From: Closterium sp. NIES-65
Taxonomy: Eukaryota > Streptophyta > Zygnematophyceae > Desmidiales > Closteriaceae
Assembly (NCBI GenBank): GCA_948144175.1
Contig: CANXME010001991.1
Coordinates: forward strand, 1 to 64,000
DNA length: 64,000 bases
Reading direction: 5' to 3'
Made by a program: the position numbers and the translations under genes. Shown here piece after piece: positions 50,997 through 62,881 of this stretch; positions within the stretch are counted from its first letter, which is position 1; the number at the start of each line of letters is the position of its first letter. Under the pieces are notes generated by a model that made no database searches, was not told the origin of the DNA, and worked only from the letters and a program-made list of their open reading frames with translations.

Positions 50997-53309
50997 CTGG
51001 CCGAGTGGAAGACGGAGTACGGGTCGGTGTCCGGCCGCTCGTCGCCCACCCCGCCCTCTGACACCTCGTCGGCGACGCTGCCACTGCTTGCCGAGGTCGG
51101 TGAGCTTGCTATTACGGACGTCGAGGACGTCCGCCCCCCTACCCCTCCCCATCCGACCCCTGCCCCTCCCCTCGTGGCCGACCTGCGTGGGCTGACCTCG
51201 GTGTCGGCCTCCGGCGATGAGGGGAGTAGTGGGACGTCGCCTTCGGCCAAGTGCATCGCCGGTGGCCGACGTGACGAGCGGCAGGTCAACGTGGGATTGC
51301 GGTTGACGTCGACAGGGGAGGAGCAGGTCGAGAAGCAGGTCGAGGACCAGCGGCCGACAAAGGAGCAGGCAGCAGTGACGCCGACCAAGGAGCAGTCGGC
51401 GACTGGGCAGTCGGCAGGGGAGCCAACCATAGGGGAGAAGTCGGCTGGGATGCCGGCTGAGGAGCAGCAGGACGCCGAGGGCAGCGACAACAGCAACGAT
51501 GGAGGGGACGCCGAGGAGGTCTAGCCAGGACCACGGCGTTCAGGCCGACTTCGGAGACCGCCTGACTTCTTCGTCCCCGCTGCCTTCACCACGGTGTACG
51601 ACGTGGACGATGAGGCCGACGACCTGCTGTACGACGATGCCGAGGAGGATGAGGAGTTTCCAGAGCTCGACCCCGACATGCTAGCCGACCCCGAGCACCG
51701 TTGAGACATCTCGACGATGACGGTGAAGGAGGCGTTGGCGAGCTGGAAGGGCCCGGCGGTGAAGTCCGCCATGGAGGAGGAGATTCGCAGCCTCCTCAAC
51801 ATAAGAACGTGGGAGTTGGTCGAACGTCCGCCGGGAGTGAACGTCATGAAGAACCGGTGGGTGTTGACGACGAAGTACCACGTCGACGACACCGTCGAGC
51901 GCGAGAAGGCGAGGCTGGTTGTGAAGGGCTTCACGCAGGTGTACGGCGCCGACTACGACGAGACGTTCGCGCCGGTGGGCAGCTACGTCACGCTGAGGAT
52001 CTTCCTCAGCATCGTTGCCGTCCGCAACCTCATCCTGATGCAGCTCGACATGAAGAACGCCTTCTTGCAGAGCAAGCTCGACAGGGTGCTCTACATGTCC
52101 CAGCCGGACTACTTCAACGACGGGACCGGCCGGGTGTGCAAGCTGCTGAAAAGCCTGTACGGGCTAAAGCAGTCGCCGCTGCTATGGTACTTGGCGCTCA
52201 ATGTCGTGCTGGTCGGCGCCGGGTGGAAGAAGAGCCAGGTCGACGAGGCTCTCTACTTCAAGGACGGAAAAGACGGAGTGGCCTGCTGGGTGCTGGTCTA
52301 CGTCGACGACCTACTTGCCGCCAGCAGTAGCGCCGCGATGTTGAAGGAGCTGAAGGAGCTTCTGGAAGCCGCCTTCGAGCTGCGTGAGATCTCGCCGGTG
52401 CAGAAGTACCTCGGGCTGGAGATCGTCCGCGACAGGTCGGCGGGGAAGCTGTGACTGCACCAGCAGGGCTACGCTGACAAGCTTCTTAGGCGCTTCATCG
52501 ACAAGGAGCAGACCGGGCGCACCCCGAAGACGCCGGTCTCGGTCGATGCCTACGCCGAGCTCACGTTCGATGACGAGGAGGCACAGGAGCGGCAGGAAGA
52601 GGAGTACCGGCAGAAGGTCGGCTCGCTGCAGTTCGCGGCGACGACGACGAGGCCGGACATCGCCTTCGCCTGCAGCAAGCTGGGGAGCGGCCTCACGATG
52701 AGGAACGACCAGCACTGGCGCGAGGTCGACCGCTGCCTCGCCTACCTCGCCAATACGCGCGACACTGCCCTGGAGTTCGGCGGTGGACCTGAGTCACTGG
52801 AGCTGGTCGGCTACGTGGACGCCGACGACGCTGGTGATAAACAGAACAGGACGAGCACGGGTGGCTACGTGTTCGTCTACGGAGGGGCTGCAGTCTCCTG
52901 GTCGAGCCAGCGCATCAAGTGCGCGACGTTGTCGTCGACCGAGTCGGAGTACGTGGAGGCCACTGAAGCTGGCAAGGAGGGACGCCGCCTTCGCTTCCTC
53001 CTCGCAGAATTCCGGCAACTGGACGCCGGGAAGCCAACTGTCCTGCGAGTGGACAACAAGTCGGCCATCACGGTCGCCGAGGGCATGGGGTTGACGGGCA
53101 ACCTCAAGCACATGGAGCGGCGACAGGCCTGGCTGCAGCACATGGTGAAACGCGGGAAGTTCTCGCTGCAGTACATCCCAACCGCTGAGCAGCCGGCCGA
53201 TTTCCTGACGAAGGCGCTGCACTATCCGGCCTTCAACCGGTGCTCCGTCGCAATCGGTCAGGTGCGCTTGGCCGACGTGGGCGACGGCGACAACGACGTG
53301 CAGCAGTAG
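50997..53309 (+). pseudogene. Element H linker, RT and RNase H, three further stops
   Basis: Same frame as the upstream ORF. Pro/Ser/Thr- and Glu/Gln-rich linker, TAG at 51522, then RRSGRLRRPPDFFVP and an acidic block, TGA at 51702 (I has Trp: HRWDIS). RT follows (MTVKEALASWKG, LMQLDMKNAFLQSKL, YGLKQSPLLWY, YVDDLLAAS), with a TGA at 52452 (I has Trp: KLWLHQQGY). RNase H follows (VGYVDADDAGD, SSTESEYVE, LRVDNKSAI, PADFLTKAL), ending at a natural stop at 53309. No insertion or deletion breaks the frame over the whole element. Confidence 0.9.
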
Positions 53310-53428
53310 GTGCCATGCCCTCTTGCATGGCTGGTGCGGTGACCAGCGTGCTGTGTGTTGGGTGCACGCTGACAGGCTATTCTAAGAGCTGTACTGCCGT
53401 GTGGGCTGGGTGCCCAAGCGTGAACGCG

Positions 53429-53437
53429 GCAGGGGAG
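53429..53437 (+). other. Polypurine tract, element H
   Basis: gcaggggag directly before TGTCAACG of the 3' LTR. Confidence 0.65.
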
Positions 53438-54609
53438 TGTCAACGGGAGTTGGGTATTGGCCCCGTCCTCGCTTGGGCGGAGCCGACTTCGTGGTCGGGT
53501 GTGAGGGGAGCAGCCGGCCTTCAGCAGTGGGTGAGCTGGTCGACGAGGAGGTCGACCTGCACGGGGGACCACTGCACGGGCGCCGACTTCAGGGTGGCGC
53601 CGACTTCAGGGAGGTCGACTTGGGTGTCGACCTGTGGAGGACGTCAACTTGGTGACGTCAACTTGGGGAAGCCGACTTCGGCAGTCGGCTAACGGACTGC
53701 TGGTCGACCCGTTAGTGGTCGACTGGACCTAGTGGTCGGCGAAGGAGGGGCCGACGTCGACCTCGACTCAGGACGCCGAGCAGTTGGGCGTCGAGTAGCG
53801 GGGCGTCAACTTCGTGACGCCAGATTCGGGTGGCCGACGTGGGTGGTCGGCCGACGACTGTGCTGGTCGACGAGGAGCAGGTCTACCAGGAGTGCTGGTC
53901 GACGTGGAGCTGGTCAACCAGAGGGGATGTCGACCTGGAGGAGGTCTACCGATGGTGTCGTCGACCTGGTGAGGTCGACGTGGAGGTGGTCGTCGACTTG
54001 GGAGGTCGACGGGCACGTACGGGAGCTGCTGGTCGACATGGTTGCCTGGTCGACCAGGTTACCTGGGTGACGAAGTGCTGCGGAGGAGTGCGACGGTCGC
54101 CCAGGCGAAGTTGGCGAGCCCGACCTCGGTGGTGGTATCCCGAGGTCGTCGTGGCGGATCAGAGGCACTCGTCAGCTCGAGGTTGACTTGGTGTGTGCGC
54201 TGTGCAGGTGACAAGACTCTGTGCGCCAATCATCTGCGCACAACTGCGAAGCAGGGTGCACTGCTGTCCTGCGTGAGCAACGCTGTCACGCCGTCAACCT
54301 GCAACGTTGGCACGCCGTCGACCTTGCCTTGCTGGAGCGCGGTCGACGAAGTCGTGCTGGAACGCGGTCGACCAAGCTGCGCTGGCAGTTGGCCGACCTG
54401 AATGCTTGCTCTGATGTAGTCTTGTTATGCCAACTTCATTGTACCCATTGTTCTGAACTTTTCCTAGTGAAACTCTTGCCAATTTTCCTCGTGAACTAGC
54501 AAGTAGTGTGTGCACAAGGAAAACGACTAAGGACTAACGAACGCAGAGATCACACGAGCACACGTGCCTAGCCCGTAGACTAGCTCTCGTTGTTGCAGTT
54601 ATCTCCGCA
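53438..54609 (+). repeat. 3' LTR of element H (1172 bp)
   Basis: Same length as the 5' LTR, no indels seen, about 20 scattered substitutions. Confidence 0.93.
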
Positions 54610-57600
54610 CTGCTCGTGTCGCCTCCTGTCTCACGAGACTCTCCTCTGGCACCACCGTCTTGGCCACCCCTCCTTGCCTCGTCTTCGGGGCATGGCTTCC
54701 CGTGTCCTTGTCTCTGGTCTCCCCCGGTCTCTCCCTCCCCTTCCTTCGGGGCCAGGACCTTCCTGTGTCCCCTGTGTCGAGGGGCGGCTCCGGGCTGCCC
54801 CTCACTCCTCCCAGTTTCCCCCGACAGAGGCTCCTCTGCAGACGCTTCACATGGACGTGTGGGGCCCGGCCCGCGTCCGTGGACAGGGTCACGAGCGCTA
54901 TTTCCTGCTGGTGGTTGACGACTACTCGCGTTACACCACAGTCTTCCCCTTGCGCAGCAAGGGTGATGTCACTGAGGTGTTGATCCACAAGATCCGCGCA
55001 GCTCGTCTCCAGCTCAGGAGGAGCTTCGGCTCAGACTTTCCTGTCTTGCGTCTGCACTCTGACCGAGGTGGAGAGTTCTCCTCTGGCCTTCTGCGAGCCT
55101 ACTGTCGTGCACTAGGCATCCGCCAGACCTTTACGATTCCGGACTCTCCACAGCAAAATGGGATTGCTGAGCGCCGCATTGGCATGGTCATGGACGTCGC
55201 TCGTACGTCCATGATGCATGCGGCTGCCCCCCATTTTCTATTGCCGTTTGCGGTTCGGTACGCGGCGCATCAGATCAACCTTCACCCCAGGGTCTCCCGG
55301 CCAGAGACCTCCCCAGCTCTGCTGTGGACGGGGAAGGTCGGCAATGCGTCTGCGTTCCGTGTCTGGGGATCTCTGGCGTTTGTCCGCGACTTGTCTGCGG
55401 ACAAGCTGTCCCCTCGTGCTGCTCCCTGTGTCTTCCTAGGCTTCCCCCTTGACGCCCCAGGGTGGCAGTTCTACCACCCCTCCTCTCGTCGTGTTCTGTC
55501 CTCCCAGGACGTCACGTTCGACGAGTCAGTCCCCTACTACCGCCTCTTCCCCTACCGCACTCCTTCCCTCCCCCCGCCACCGCACTTCCTTGTGCCACGT
55601 CCCCCCCAGGTAGACCCCCTTCCCCCTCAAGGTCCTGCCCCTTCAGGTGTGTCCCAGGTAGACGCAGTCGAGCCGGTCGAGGTTGCTGGTGACTCTGGTA
55701 CTGCTGCGGGTGCTGAGCCTGGGGGTGCTGACTCTGGGGGTGCTGCGCGCGTGGGCGCTGAGCCTAGGGGTGCTGAGCCTGGGGGTGCTGAGCGTGGGGG
55801 TACTGCGACTGGGGGTGCTGAGCCTGGGGGTGCTGAGCCTGGGAGTGCTGAGTCTGGGGGTACTGAGCTTGGGGGTGCTGCAACTGGGGGTGCTGAGCCT
55901 GGAGGTGCTACGTCAAGAGCTGCTGAGCCAGGGGGTGCTGCTGAGCCTGGAGTTGCGGAGCCTGCTGCCACTGGACCTCCCCTTCTGGCGTCTGGCGGTG
56001 CGGGGCGTGGAGGCTCTCCGCGTGCTTCGTCTCGGCGGGAGCCACTCTCTCCATAGGAGCTGCGCGAGTGGTTTGCTCGCCGCTGGAGGCGTACTGCTGG
56101 AGCTGGAGCTTCTTCGGCCGCTGAGGGTACTTGTGCCGCCGGTCCCGGGGCTTCTGGGCCTTCGGGTCCGCCTGGCGCTGGAGCTACGGAGGGTGTTGGT
56201 GATGAGACTGCTGCTGTCCTTCCTGGCGGTGGTCCTGCTGCGGGTGCTGCTGGTGCTGCTGGAGGTCCTGCAGCTGGAGATGCTGTTGGCGCTCGTACTG
56301 CCGCTGAGGGTGCTGGTGCTGTCCCTGCTGTGTCTGGAGTTGCCGCGCGGCCTCGGCCGTACTTTGTTCCGCTCCTGCAGCAGGTTCTTGGTCTTCCTCC
56401 TCCTGTAGAGTGTCCACCGCCAGTCCAGTCACAGTCACAATTAGAGCCCGCCTCCCCACTTCCTGCTCCCTCTACATATACTGGTCCTACTGGAGGTCTT
56501 GCTGAGCGTCGTGAGCCTGCGTCTCGTCCCGCGTCGCCTGTTCGTGCTGCTCGCGCTAGTGGTCGCGGTTCGCGTCAGCGTCCTCCTCCTGTCCCTGGCA
56601 CCCACCGGATGTCTCTGCGTCCGTCCACTGCTCCTCTGCGTGCCCCTTTGCCTTCTCCTCCTGAGTCCTCTCTTCCTGCACTTGCCGACCCAGAGTCAGA
56701 CTCTCTCCGTACTGCCAATCCTACTGTCACGCGTCTCCTTGCTACTGTCTTCACTGACCCCTCTTTTGAGTCCACTGCTGCGTCTGCGCTTGTTGCTGAG
56801 CTCGTCGACTTTGCTGCTCGCTGTCGTCTAGACTACGCTGCCAGTCTTATTGCTGAGTCTGCGTCTGTCTGTCCTCCGTCCGTCGGGGGTGAGTGTGCTC
56901 TTGGCACGGACGTCCTTGAGGACAGGCATGAGGAGTTCCAGTGTCTGGCTGCTGCTTCACCTCATCTCGCGTCCGTACTACTTGCCCCTGAGGGAGACCC
57001 GGATGCACTAGACATCCCGACTCCGCGCTCTTACGCGGAGGCCGTAGAGGGTCCCTACTCCTCTCAGTGGCAGGCAGCTATGGATGCAGAGATGGCTTCC
57101 TGGAAGTCCACAGGCACCTACGTTGACGCGGTTCCCCCTCCTGGGGCGAACATCGTCAGTGGCATGTGGATCTTCAGGGTGAAGCGGCCGCCGGGCTCTC
57201 CACCTGTCTTCAAGGCGCGGTACGTGGCTCGTGGCTTCAGTCAGCGGCAGGGAGTTGACAACTTTCAGACCTTCTCTCCCACCCCGAAGATGACCACTCT
57301 TCGGGTGCTGCTGCACATAGCCGCTCAGCGCGACTACGAGCTTCACTCTCTTGACTTCAACACTGCTTTCTTGCAGGGTAGCCTGCACGAGGAGATCTGG
57401 CTGCGCCGTCCACCTGGCTTCACTGGGACTTTCCCTCCTGGCACCCAGTGGAGCCTCCGACGGCCAGTCTACGGTCTCCGCCAGGCACCGCGTGAGTGGC
57501 ACGACACACTGAGGACTACGCTTGCAGGTCTTGGGTTTGCTCCCTCTACTGCTGACCCGTCGTTGTTTCTGCGCACCGACACTTCTCTGCCGCCGTTCTA

Positions 57601-58594
57601 CATCCTCGTGTACGTTGACGACCTGGTCTTTGCCACAGCGGACACTGCTGGACTCGCCTACGTGAAGTCCGAGCTCCAGAAGAGACACACGTGCACAGAC
57701 CTGGGTGAACTGCGCAGCTACCTTGGCTTGCAGATCACTCGGGACAGAGCACGACGCACCATTACCTTGACTCAGTCACACATGGTGCAGCAGGTCCTTC
57801 AGCGCTTCGGCTTCACGTACTCCTCGCCTCAGGCCACTCCTCTGTCTACTCGCCACTCGCTCTCAGCTCTGCCTTCGGATGAGTCCGTAGAGTCGAGTGG
57901 CCCGTACCCAGAGCTTGCTGGCTGCCTCATGTACCTGATGACCTGCACACGACCTGACCTTGCATACCCTCTCAGCATTCTTGCACGCTATGTTGCTCCT
58001 GGGAGACACCGACCAGAGCACATGGCTGCAGCGAAGAGGGTGTTGCGCTACTTGTGCAGTACGTCGGGCATGGGGCTAGTGCTTGGAGGGCGGAGTCCAG
58101 TGGTCCTCACTGGGCACGCGGACGCTTCTTGGGCTGACGACCAGGCTACTCAGCGGTCGTCACAGGGTTACACCTTCAGTCTTGGTTCCAGCTCTGTTTC
58201 GTGGCGGGCTTCCCGCTCGTCTTCTGTTCTCGGCTCCAGTTGTGAGGCTGAGATCTACGCCGGGGCCATGGCTGCTCAGGAGCTTCGCTGGCTCACCTAC
58301 CTGCTGACTGACCTTGGAGAGCCGCCTCGAACTCCTCCAGTGCTGTACGTAGACAACAAGGCCATGCTAGCCTTGTGTCAAGAGCAGCGCCTGGAGCACA
58401 GAACGAAGCACATTGCTCTCCGCTACTTTCTTGCTCGTGAGCTGCAGCAGCGTGGTCAGCTGCGACTTGCGTACGTGGCCTCTGAGGCCAACACTGCTGA
58501 TGTTTTCACCAAGGCACTTCCGCCTTGTGATCATCAGCGCTTCTGCACTCAGCTAGGACTTGTACCTGTCTTACCTCACTTGATCACCTCTTGA
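54610..58594 (+). pseudogene. Element G integrase, RT and RNase H, one stop
   Basis: Continues G after H. SCRLLSHETLLWHHRLGHPSL zinc domain, CVPC, integrase core (HMDVWGPA near 54849, LHSDRGGEFS near 55054, NGIAERRI near 55159), C-terminal FLGFP/SSQDVTFDE, then the AEPGG repeats. A TAG at 56054 in SP(stop)ELREWF may be a CAG change. The frame then runs unbroken through a Gly/Ala linker, the RT (SLDFNTAFLQGSLHEEIWLR, YGLRQAPREWHD, YVDDLVFATA at about 57611) and RNase H (GHADASWADD, SCEAEIYAG, YVDNKAML, TADVFTKAL), ending at 58594. RT and RNase H look intact. Confidence 0.9.
55683..55960 (+). repeat. 15-bp AEPGG-coding minisatellite in G
   Basis: About 18 copies of a ggtgctgagcctggg-type unit encoding GAEPG, in the linker between integrase and RT. 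Longer than the remnant in J. Confidence 0.88.
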
Positions 58595-58808
58595 TCTTAC
58601 TTGTACTCTTGCATATATATATATACCTGCTCTTGCTTGTTTAGTGTTATATATATATGTGTACTCCTGCATGTGAACTGGCCTTGTGGCCTTGACCTTG
58701 TGCTCGGACTGTGTGGTGACTTTGTGATCCACCCTGAGCTTGCTTTGCTTTGCTTTGCTTGACTGGTCTTGTGACCCCTTGTTCTCCCCCACTTTGCCTA
58801 TGGGGGTG
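58595..58808 (+). other. 3' untranslated region of element G
   Basis: Noncoding stretch with two TA-rich runs (atatatatatac, tatatatatgtg), four tandem ttgct repeats and a final tatgggggtg that may be the polypurine tract. The same layout is in both L copies (26053-26302 and 42485-42740), so it is a conserved part of family 2. Confidence 0.7.
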
Positions 58809-58936
58809 TGTCAGATATCTATGACATAGCTATTGTAGGCTATAGTGGGGTAGTACATATGGGGTACAGCTTTCTAGGGTTTGTATTTGTACCCAACTTT
58901 CACTTAGTCATTCTCATTCTCGTTCAACTTTTCTTA
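58809..58936 (+). repeat. 3' LTR of element G (128 bp)
   Basis: Three differences from the 5' LTR, one of which turns the terminal CA into TA. Confidence 0.9.
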
Positions 58937-59934
58937 GCACCATGTGTGACTGAGTCAGGGTAATGGTGCGCCGTGCTATGTCCCGGGTGATCTGCAAGCC
59001 AAGGAAGCTGCGCAGCTCACCCAGGTCTGTGCACGTGTGTCTCTTCCGCAGCTTTGACTTCACCAGAGCGAGAGCCTCAGTGTCAGCAGTGGCAAAGACC
59101 AAGTCGTCGACGTACACGAGGATGTAGAACGGCGGCAGCGAAGTGTCGGTGCGTAGAAACAACGACGGGTCAGCAGGCGACGCAGCAAACCCAAGAGCCA
59201 CAAGTGTCGTCCTCAGTGTGTCATGCCACTTACGCGGCGCCTGGCGGAGACCGTAGACTGGCCGCCAGAGGCTCCACTGGGTACTAGGAGGGAACGACCC
59301 GGTGAAGCCAGGTGGGCGGCGCAGCCAGATCTCCTTGTGCAGGCTGCCCTGTAAGAAGGCTGTGCTGAAGTCAAGAGAGTGAAGCTCGTAGTCACGCTGA
59401 GCAGCAACGTGCTGTAGCACCTGAAGAGTGGTCATCTTCGGGGTGGGGGAGAAGGTCTAGAAGAAGTCTACTCCCTCTCGCTGACTGAAGCATCGAGCAA
59501 CGTAAGGAGCCTTGAAGACAGGCGGAGAACCTGGCGGCCGCTTCACCCTGAAAATCGACATGCGACGATGTTCGCCCCAGGAGGGGGAACCTCGTCGACG
59601 TAGGTGCCTGTGGACTTCCAGGATGCCATCTCTGCGTCCATGGTTGAGTGCCACTGAGAGGAGTACTCACCCGCGATCGCCTCAGCGTAAGAGCGCGGGG
59701 TCGGGATGTCTGGAGCATCCGGGTCTCCCTCAGGGGCAAGCACCATGGACACGAGATGAGGCGCAGTGGCTGCAAGACACTCAAGGTCCTCCTGCCTGTC
59801 CTCAAGGACGTCCGTGCCAAGAGCACATTCACCCTTGACGGACAGAGGACCGACAGACTCAGACTCAGCAACAAGACTAGCGGCGTAGTCTAAACGACAT
59901 GCATCAGCAAAGTCAACAAGCTCAGCAACAAAGG
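58937..59934 (-). pseudogene. Element L RT part, second copy (right of G)
   Basis: Begins with the GCACC duplication. RT motifs SLDFSTAFLQGSLHKEIWLR and YVDDLVFATA, the shared TAG at about 59450 (VDFF stop TFSPTPK), then a 4-bp loss near 59560 not present at 27735. Its 5' truncation point is the same as in the left copy. Confidence 0.85.
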
Positions 59935-61018
59935 TATATAATTCGTTTAATATTATGTTTTTTATTACTCCTCGAGTAATTTGTTGATTACTATCTGTTT
60001 TGAACGTGTTACATTGTTGAATTTTGATGGTTTACCATATTTTGCAATGACTGTCAAAGTATGTTTATGTTTCCAGTTGTACATTTTGGTAGGCCATGTT
60101 GGGTTTGTGCTGAACAGGCTAGGGTTTAGAGTTTGTACCCATGCATGCTCTCCACCCCATCCGCCCTAGCTATTATGCCATGCCCAGCCCATGGCCCCCT
60201 TGTGCCCCGACGTGCCTAAATTAGCCGCCAGTCGCACCCTCCCTATCCCGCCCAGCATGCCTCTGCCTAAGCCGTCAATTGCACCCTTGCCTAGGCCGCC
60301 CAACGCACCCTACATTTTGCCGTCCTTGTGCCATACCTATGCCACCCGCCGCGCACTTTCTTAGGCTACCGACGCATCCTACCTAGGCTGTCTTCCCGCC
60401 CTACGTACGTCGCCCGTCGTGCCCTACGTTATACCTCCGCTGTACCCTTGCCTAAGCTGCCCAGCGTGCATTGTCTAAGCCGCTCGTCGCGCCTTACCGT
60501 AGGCTGTCGTCGCGCCCTACCATAGGCCGTCGTCGCGCCCCTACTTAGACCGCCTGTTGCGCTCTGCCTAGGCCGCCCATCATGCTTTGCCTAAGGCCGC
60601 CGTGGCGTTCCTGCCTAGGCCGCTCGTTGTGCCCTGCCTAAGCCACCTGTTGTGTCTTTCTTTAGCTCGCCGTCGTGCCCCTGCCTAGGCCGATCGTCGC
60701 GCCTTTCCTAAGCCCCTATCTCGCCCTGCCTTAGACTGTTATCGCGATACTTCCTAGGCAGCCCGTAGCTCCCTACCTAGGCCGCTGTTGCTCCCCTGCC
60801 TAAGCCGCCCAGCTGCACGCCATGCCACTTGACCTACTGCCCGTACTGCCACCCGACCCTCCACTTGAACTACCTTGGTTAGAGTGGCCCCAGAGGCCAA
60901 CACCGCATCCAATAAATCAACAAGATTCGTACATAAATTCAATATTAATGGGTTACACATGCATAACTTAGGGAATTTGGGGGAAGGCACATATTCATCG
61001 ACAAGCAAATGATACTTG
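59935..61018. other. AT-rich segment and degenerate minisatellite, second copy
   Basis: Copy of 28105-29189 at roughly 98 percent identity by eye. AT-rich to about 60169, then the CCTAGGC-type minisatellite to about 60820, then a short non-repeated stretch. No gene supported. Confidence 0.6.
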
Positions 61019-61232
61019 TCCTTATCCACCTCCACATCCCCCTCCTCCTGCAGAATGTACCTTCTCCGGGACCGGGGGGTCCAAGATGCTGCCTTCAATG
61101 ATCCCGGCCCCTTCCTCCTCAGCAGGATGCTTATGCAGATTATGCACCACAAGCTAGTTGTAGGCCACGAACACCAATTCACGGCATTTCTCATACCCTA
61201 GCCAGATCTGGCGAGCCGTGTGCACCCCCGCC
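61019..61232 (-). pseudogene. hAT-type transposase C-terminal end, second copy
   Basis: Same remnant as 29190-29403 with the same stop after VAYN. The upstream half is not present in this copy because the following LTR runs into family 1 sequence. Confidence 0.45.
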
Positions 61233-62150
61233 TGCGAAGATAACTACTACAACGGGAGCTAGACTACGGGCTAGGCACGGGTGCTTGTGTGATCTCTGCG
61301 TTCATTGGTCCTTAGTCGTTTTCCTAGTGCACACACAGCTTGCTAGTTCACGGGGAGAATTGGCAAGAGTTTCACAAGAGAAAGTTGACAACAATGGTAC
61401 AATGAAGTTGGCGTGGCAAGACTACATCAGAGCTAGCATTCAGTCAGTCGACTGCCAGCACAGCATGGTCGACCGCGTTCTAGCACGACTTGGTCGACTG
61501 CGCTCCAACAGTGCCAAGTCGACGGCGTGCCAACGCTGCAGGTTGGCGGCGGGCCAGCATTGCTCCCGCAGAACAGCAGCGCACCTACTTCGCAGGTGCT
61601 CGTAGATGATTGGCGGGCTAAGCCTCGTCACCTGAACAGCGCACGCACCAAGTCATCCTCGTGCTGACAGCTCCACCTGATCCGCCACGTCGACCTCGGG
61701 ATACCACCACCGAGGTCGGACTCGCCAACTTCGCCTGGGCGACCGTCGCACTCCTTCGCAGAACCTCGTCACCCAAGTATCCTGGTCGACCGGGCATTTA
61801 TGTCGACCAGCTGCTTCTGTATGTACTCGTGGACCTCCCAAGTTGACGACCACACCAAGTTGACCTCACCAGGTCGACCACTCCTCTGGTCGACCAGCTC
61901 CAGGTCGACGTCACTCCTGGTCGACCAGCTCCACGTCGACCAACGCAGTTGTCAGCCGACCACCTAGGTCGGCTACCCGAAATCGGCGTCACCAAGTCGG
62001 CGCCGACTTCCGGGCCGACCTCTTGAAGTCGGCGACCTCCCAAGTCGGTGACCTTGCAAGTCGGCGCCGACTTCCAGGTCGACGAGCCACAATGCCGACC
62101 ACCAGTTGAAGTCAGCCGCCGGCTTCCCAAGTCGGCGGCATTGCAGTGGC
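61233..62150 (-). repeat. Family 3 (H-type) LTR, second copy, truncated
   Basis: Starts tgcgaagataac at 61233 after CCGCC (61228-61232), matching the solo LTR at 29404 base by base, and is cut at 62150 by a family 1 LTR fragment. The 16-bp palindromes are at 61994-62009 and 62058-62073. Confidence 0.87.
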
Positions 62151-62881
62151 GGGTAGCATTCCGCCGTCGCACCGCGTAGAAAAGAAATTCCAACAAGGAA
62201 GGAATTCGCTTGAATCAATTTCACTATATCCAGGTACAAACAGAGAAAGAATAAATAGTTCTAGCTAGCAAGGACCTTGGGAATAAACCTGGGAACAACC
62301 AAGGATGATCCCAAAGAATTCCAAGCAATAGAACCAACCTGGCTGGACAAAACAGCAGGTGGTAGGTTGGTAAACAACCTCTGGTTCTGTTTTTCCAACC
62401 TGGGAAAACAACAACCAGGTTCAGGTCCTAAAAACAGAACCTGTTTTGTCTTTGCCCAACCAGCCAAATGCTGGTTCTGCTGGTTTCCCCTGGCCCTGTA
62501 GCATGCAGATACAGACAAACAACATCCAACCTTCACCTAAAATGTACCCCTATACTGCCTGCCCTGCTACACTATAGTCAACCAAACAAAACAGTACAAT
62601 TTCAAGTTGGATAGAACTGAATCTGCGCAATCAAGTAAGCCGAACCGCAAAGCTTCCATCTTGGGTTCCTTTGCGAGCTCGTCCTTTCTGCTTGTACCGT
62701 TCATAGCGCGTACAATGTTATGCCGAAGCGCACATTATGCGAGTACCTGCAAATGCTTCAAGCGAGAATTGCGAAAGCAAACAAACACACGAACATACCA
62801 TTCACACGCAAACGCATTCGCACACGCATACTCGTACAAACAGACAGCAGGATGTCGTGCAATGTGAATTTGCACCCAACA
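62151..62881 (-). repeat. Family 1 LTR fragment
   Basis: 731 bp matching 24915-25645 (U3 side and middle), ending with intact cccaaca at 62881. The inner-end third is missing. Confidence 0.88.

Larger units (their letters stand above)
46884..54609 (+). mobile_element. Family 3 Ty1/copia element H, full length, nested in G
   Basis: Two LTRs of equal length (1172 bp) with about 20 differences seen by eye, a complete Gag-Pol region without frameshifts, and CTGCT on both sides (46879-46883 and 54610-54614). Four in-frame stops make it defective. It is the best-preserved member of the family and the reference for reading I and the solo LTRs. Confidence 0.94.
43540..58936 (+). mobile_element. Family 2 Ty1/copia element G, full length, carrying nested H
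   Basis: 128-bp LTRs (43540-43667 and 58809-58936, three differences) flanked by GCACC at 43535-43539 and 58937-58941. The target was the RT region of element L. The internal region is complete in order but carries a Gag frame break, three in-frame stops and the 7.7-kb element H between protease and integrase (46884-54609, with CTGCT duplicated). Without H and one CTGCT it would be about 7.7 kb. Confidence 0.93.

Noticed and set aside
50994-52454. Stop-codon reassignment or readthrough in H and G
   Set aside because: B and D keep normal stops and 1526/1636-codon frames with no internal TAG or TGA, and homologous positions in related copies carry sense codons.
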